From positions 51,691 to 115,690 of the forward strand of contig JANOSD010000190.1 in the NCBI GenBank assembly GCA_031415655.1: a DNA stretch of 64,000 nt. The letters run 5' to 3'. Positions 61,116 to 64,000 of the stretch are shown here, piece by piece (positions within the stretch are counted from its first letter, which is position 1; each line of letters begins with the position of its first letter). The position numbers and the translations under genes are program-made. This stretch comes from JAKOVR01 sp031415655 (lineage in GTDB: Bacteria; Actinomycetota; Acidimicrobiia; Acidimicrobiales; Acidimicrobilacustridaceae). Under the pieces are notes generated by a model. The model had not been told where the DNA came from and searched no databases. It saw nothing but the letters and a program-made list of their open reading frames with translations.

Positions 61116-61180
61116 AGGAGCGACTCTGGGGCGGGTCGGGTCCGGGGCGGGTCAGGTCTGGGGCGGGTCCGGGGCGGGTT
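61116..61180. repeat. G-rich tandem repeat abutting a stop codon
   Basis: Several units of GGGGCGGGTCNGGTC on the plus strand, right up to the methyltransferase stop codon (TTA, 61179-61181). The run has enough G tracts (GGGG, GGG) for G-quadruplex formation on the plus strand. Confidence 0.65.
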
Positions 61181-61826
61181 ACGCGTTACGACGCATTACC
61201 CGCAGAGAGCCGACGGCCTGGAGTTCGATGAACTCGCCGCCGTCGATTGCCCGGCAGAACAACTCGTAGGGCGGGCGGCCGCCATCAGCGGGGTCGGGGA
61301 AGACGTCGTGGATGAGCAAGAGCCCGCCCGGCTCCACCCACGGTGTCCAGGTATCGAAGTCGCGATGCGCCGGCTCGTGGCCGTGGCCACCGTCGATGAA
61401 GAGCAAGCTCAACGGGGTACGCCAGAAACGGCCTACCGTCGGGGAATCTCCCACCAAGGCCACCACGGATCCTTCGAGACCGGCGTCGTGCACCGTGCGC
61501 CGAAACCGCGGGAGCGTGTCGATTCGACCCACCTCGGGATCCACAAGATCCGGCTCGTGCCACTCCCATCCGAGTTGGTTCTCCTCCGAACCTCGATGAT
61601 GATCAAGGGCGAACAGCACGGTGCGACGGGCTTTCGCCGCGGCACCGATATAGACCGCGGACTTGCCGCAATAGCTCCCGATCTCGAGCATCGGTGAGCC
61701 GTTCTCGGGTACAAGCAAGGCCGCGTCGTGGAGCGCGAGACCCTCGTCCGGAGGCATAAATCCCCGGGCCGCTTCGGCATGTTTCAAGTAGTCGGAGTGC
61801 ATCTTCAGGTTCGGGCTCAGGTTCAA
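61179..61826 (-). CDS. Class I SAM-dependent methyltransferase (Methyltransf_24-like)
   Basis: A 215-aa enzyme that probably O-methylates or binds SAM on an unknown acceptor. Motif I PMLEIGSYCGKSAVYIGAAA, then VLFALDHHRGSEENQLGWE, VALVGDSPTVGRFWRT, LLFIDGGHGHEPAHRDFDTW and GGLLLIHDVFPDP follow in order. These are the features of the class seen in sugar and cell-surface methyltransferases. The start could be the ATG at 61826 or at 61802. Confidence 0.85.
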   Translation of the reverse strand: MNLSPNLKMHSDYLKHAEAARGFMPPDEGLALHDAALLVPENGSPMLEIGSYCGKSAVYIGAAAKARRTVLFALDHHRGSEENQLGWEWHEPDLVDPEVGRIDTLPRFRRTVHDAGLEGSVVALVGDSPTVGRFWRTPLSLLFIDGGHGHEPAHRDFDTWTPWVEPGGLLLIHDVFPDPADGGRPPYELFCRAIDGGEFIELQAVGSLRVMRRNA

Positions 61827-61846
61827 TCGCGCTCAGGCGGGCGGGC

Positions 61847-62407
61847 TCAGGAGGCGTCGGGCTCGGCCGGCGCGTCGTGATGGACCACGTGATCGGCGAT
61901 CTCGGCGAACTCTTCGCCCACCACCTCGTAAAAGCCTTCGTGGGGTTTTTGGAACAGACGGTCGAGAATGAAAAAGCGGATCACCCACAAGACGCCAAAG
62001 GCGCACAGGCTGGCGATGTTCGGGACCAACTTGTTGGTGACGTTGCGAGCGGCGAAATGCACCGCGGCGGACGAAACGGCGAAACCAATCGCCACGAAGA
62101 ACCAGAACGGTATGACCTCGCGCCAGAGATCGCTCTTACCGGTGCGTTCCCACACCCAGGCGCGATTGAGGTAGTAGGCCGGCACCGCGCTCACGGCGAT
62201 GGCAATGGCATTGGACTTGGTAGCTCCTAGCCCCACTGGACCATGAAGGATCAGCAAGAGGCCTTGCCCGAGCAGCACGTTCACCACGGAGACCATCGAG
62301 TACTTGACGCCCTTACCCCGCACCTTCTCCATAACCAAGGCAAAAAACTCGGGATTCGGATCGTCGTCTACAGGCAACGCCGTTGTCGCCGGACGTTCGG
62401 TTTGCAT
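61847..62407 (-). CDS. GtrA-family membrane protein
   Basis: A 186-aa protein with four membrane helices in the GtrA domain (about residues 40-160): VKYSMVSVVNVLLGQGLLLILHG, AIAIAVSAVPAYYLNRAWVW, IPFWFFVAIGFAVSSAAVHF and IASLCAFGVLWVIRFFILDRLF. GtrA proteins help move lipid-linked sugars across the membrane. I use the ATG at 62407, preceded by GGAAAGAG; ATG at 62446 is an alternative. A surface-glycan role fits the neighbouring methyltransferase and oxidoreductase. Confidence 0.82.
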   Translation of the reverse strand: MQTERPATTALPVDDDPNPEFFALVMEKVRGKGVKYSMVSVVNVLLGQGLLLILHGPVGLGATKSNAIAIAVSAVPAYYLNRAWVWERTGKSDLWREVIPFWFFVAIGFAVSSAAVHFAARNVTNKLVPNIASLCAFGVLWVIRFFILDRLFQKPHEGFYEVVGEEFAEIADHVVHHDAPAEPDAS

Positions 62408-62557
62408 GGATGGGGCTCTTTCCGTCGATCGTGGCCGAACGGCCATGATCAGCGAGGGCAGGAGAAATGGACTGGGAGTTGCAGCCGCCGCCAGACTACC
62501 GAAACCCGGGAACACCAAACGAGTCACCCGACTTGGGTTCGCTCCTAAGCTCGGGAA

Positions 62558-63655
62558 ATGAGCATCGAAGCGCAGCGACCGGTCCGCTACGGAATCATTG
62601 GTTCCGGGATGATGGGCATCGAACACATGCTCAATGTGTCGGCCATCGACGATGCCGTGGTCACCGCGATCGCCGATCCCGACGGGAAGTCGCGGCACCT
62701 CGCCAGCAAATATGGCGGCGCACCCGACGGCCTCGTGTCGTTCGAGAACCACCACGAGTTGTTGACCTCCGGGCTGTGCGACGCCGTGGTGGTGGCAACG
62801 CCGAACTTCACCCACATCGACGTGATGCTCGACGTTTTCCGTGAAGCCCCGGAGATGCACGTGTTGGTGGAAAAGCCGCTTTGTACCACCGTGGCCGATT
62901 GCCGTCGCCTCATCGAAGCAGCCGAACTCCATCAAGGCGTGTTGTGGGTCGGCCTCGAGTATCGGTATATGCCGCCGGTGCAGCGCCTCGTGCAAGCCGT
63001 ACACGGCGGTTCGATCGGCCGGGCTCGCATGATGGCGATTCGAGAGCACCGATTTCCGTTTCTCCCCAAGGTCGACAACTGGAATCGGTTCACCCGAAAC
63101 ACCGGCGGCACGCTGGTCGAGAAGTGCTGCCATTTTTTCGACCTGATGCAGCACGTGCTGCAAGCCACACCCCTGCGGGTACTGGCATCAGGCGGCCAGG
63201 ACGTAAACCACCTCGACGAGACCTACGACGGCGAGGTGCCCGATATCCTCGACAATGCCTTCGTGATCGTCGACTTCGATAACGGCGCGCGGGCCATGCT
63301 CGACCTCTGCATGTTCGCCGAGGGGAGCCACGAACAAGAGGAGTTGAGCGTGGTTGGTGACCTCGGCAAGGTCGAGGCGTTCTTGCCTTCGTCTGAGCTT
63401 CGTTTCGGGCTCCGAGCAAACGGCCAACCGGGCGTGGAACGAACCACCGTGCACGATCCCGACGTGGCCTACGAGGGTTTCCATCACGGCTCGAGTTACC
63501 TCGAACATCTCGACTTCGTCGCCGCCGTACGGACCGGCTCATCGCCGGCGGTCACGCTGCACGACGGGTTGCTCGCGGTAGCGGTCGGGGTCGCCGCCCA
63601 CCGTTCGATCGACGAAGGCCGGGCAGTCAACATGGACGAAGTTCTCACCCCCTGA
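62558..63655 (+). CDS. Gfo/Idh/MocA-family NAD(P)-dependent oxidoreductase
   Basis: A 365-aa dehydrogenase of the glucose-fructose oxidoreductase/inositol dehydrogenase family. The N-terminal Rossmann segment VRYGIIGSGMMGIEHMLNVS and VVVATPNFTHIDVMLDVF are typical, and HVLVEKPLCTT contains the EKP motif with the catalytic Lys. The C-terminal domain begins around residue 140. The substrate is probably a sugar or inositol. It lies opposite the GtrA and methyltransferase genes, in keeping with glycan metabolism, but this is circumstantial. Confidence 0.9.
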   Translation: MSIEAQRPVRYGIIGSGMMGIEHMLNVSAIDDAVVTAIADPDGKSRHLASKYGGAPDGLVSFENHHELLTSGLCDAVVVATPNFTHIDVMLDVFREAPEMHVLVEKPLCTTVADCRRLIEAAELHQGVLWVGLEYRYMPPVQRLVQAVHGGSIGRARMMAIREHRFPFLPKVDNWNRFTRNTGGTLVEKCCHFFDLMQHVLQATPLRVLASGGQDVNHLDETYDGEVPDILDNAFVIVDFDNGARAMLDLCMFAEGSHEQEELSVVGDLGKVEAFLPSSELRFGLRANGQPGVERTTVHDPDVAYEGFHHGSSYLEHLDFVAAVRTGSSPAVTLHDGLLAVAVGVAAHRSIDEGRAVNMDEVLTP

Positions 63656-63737
63656 GGGGTGCTCTCTCAAACGCGTCAAGACTGATGCGTCGGGGAGACC
63701 AAAACGCGGGAGGGCAACGCTCCTCGGAGCGCGTCGC

Positions 63738-63850
63738 AGTAACGCTTCGAGAAGCGGATTCCGAGCCACGGTTCGAACTCTCGCAAGGACGCGACGTCGA
63801 AAGCCCCCTGTTTTGGGCGGTGGCCGTAGGACGCCGAATGGTTACTGGCA
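63738..63850. repeat. Diverged dispersed repeat, right copy
   Basis: Shares the blocks listed for 60949-61085 in the same order, minus about 24 bp in the middle. It begins 82 bp after the oxidoreductase gene and ends before the partial frame at the window edge. Confidence 0.7.
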
Positions 63851-63875
63851 CACGCTCCCAGCTTGCGTTTAAACC

Positions 63876-64000
63876 TCAGGCCGTGGGTGGGGTCTTGGCT
63901 TGTTCGAGCATGAGTTCGGTGGCTTTGGCTGCGACGGCACGCATTTGTTCGACGAGACGGCGGTGGCGGCGGTCGTTGGTAAGCCATTTCTTGTAGAGCG
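63876..64000 (-). CDS. Partial coding sequence (C-terminus only), unrecognised
   Basis: A minus-strand frame is open from the window edge to a TGA at 63878-63876 and encodes about 40 residues, including NDRRHRRLVEQMRAVAAKA and ending EQAKTPPTA. The helical, basic character looks protein-like, but the family is not identifiable from this tail; the 5' part lies outside the window. Confidence 0.4.
   Translation of the reverse strand, partial: LYKKWLTNDRRHRRLVEQMRAVAAKATELMLEQAKTPPTA

Noticed and set aside
63755..63800. tRNA-like GGTTCGAACTC segment
   Set aside because: No acceptor, D or anticodon stem of the right spacing can be drawn around it.
1..64000. Prophage or intact insertion sequence
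   Set aside because: No transposase, integrase or phage structural gene was recognised in any frame; the partial frame at the right edge cannot be classified.

Overview
The window is high-GC DNA that reads as the chromosome of an actinomycetote. Supporting signs are a Rex/HemA/HemC block of actinobacterial order, a HelD-type helicase, a class E sortase, neocarzinostatin-like secreted domains, frequent GTG starts and ATGA-coupled operons. The class Acidimicrobiia is my best guess, but it is inference. I see no tRNA, rRNA, CRISPR array, prophage or intact insertion sequence.

Layout. 0-6.5 kb: nhaA, converging on a minus-strand run rex, siroheme-type dehydrogenase, hemA, hemC, then an acyl-CoA-ligase-like enzyme. 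6.6-10.3 kb: a two-gene ABC-2 exporter, a secreted alpha/beta hydrolase and a TetR regulator. 10.3-13.5 kb: a restriction-modification island (HNH nuclease pseudogene, cytosine-5 methyltransferase, SacI-like endonuclease) bounded by a 41-bp direct repeat. 13.4-27.7 kb: a long minus-strand stretch. Its promoter-proximal part is an iron operon: imelysin lipoprotein, di-haem oxidoreductase, second imelysin, then an Fe(III) ABC transporter (ATPase, binding protein, permease). It diverges from an HTTM-domain membrane protein, and an IdeR/DtxR-like box lies between them. Further downstream come envelope lipoproteins, an FKBP isomerase and two hydrolases.

29-38.4 kb: helD, an endonuclease/phosphatase-family protein, a minisatellite, a secreted DUF4397 protein, then a coupled BKACE-acetyltransferase-glycosyltransferase trio facing a DegT aminotransferase. 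38.5-44.8 kb: hemE, a natural ferrochelatase-porphyrinogen oxidase fusion, an esterase, a ZnuA-like lipoprotein with a degraded metal site, and a class E sortase. 44.8-51.3 kb: an SDR, an apolipoprotein N-acyltransferase with Ser in place of the catalytic Cys, a CPA2 antiporter, and a large secreted repeat protein. 51.3-64 kb: dtd, an SDR, an AbiEi/DUF559 protein, a GT4-methyltransferase-toroid operon, an orphan FtsX-like permease, a methyltransferase, GtrA and a Gfo/Idh oxidoreductase.

Signals beyond ordinary genes: (i) two unrelated secreted proteins end in the same nonapeptide PVVNPxFTG; (ii) three tandem six-codon minicistrons, ATGA-linked to one another, sit between an imelysin gene and the iron ABC ATPase; (iii) a 48-bp palindrome occurs five times, always in the same orientation; (iv) short tandem duplications repeatedly sit on start or stop codons. 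Haem synthesis (two clusters) and iron uptake are the main functional theme, which suggests coordinated iron/haem physiology.
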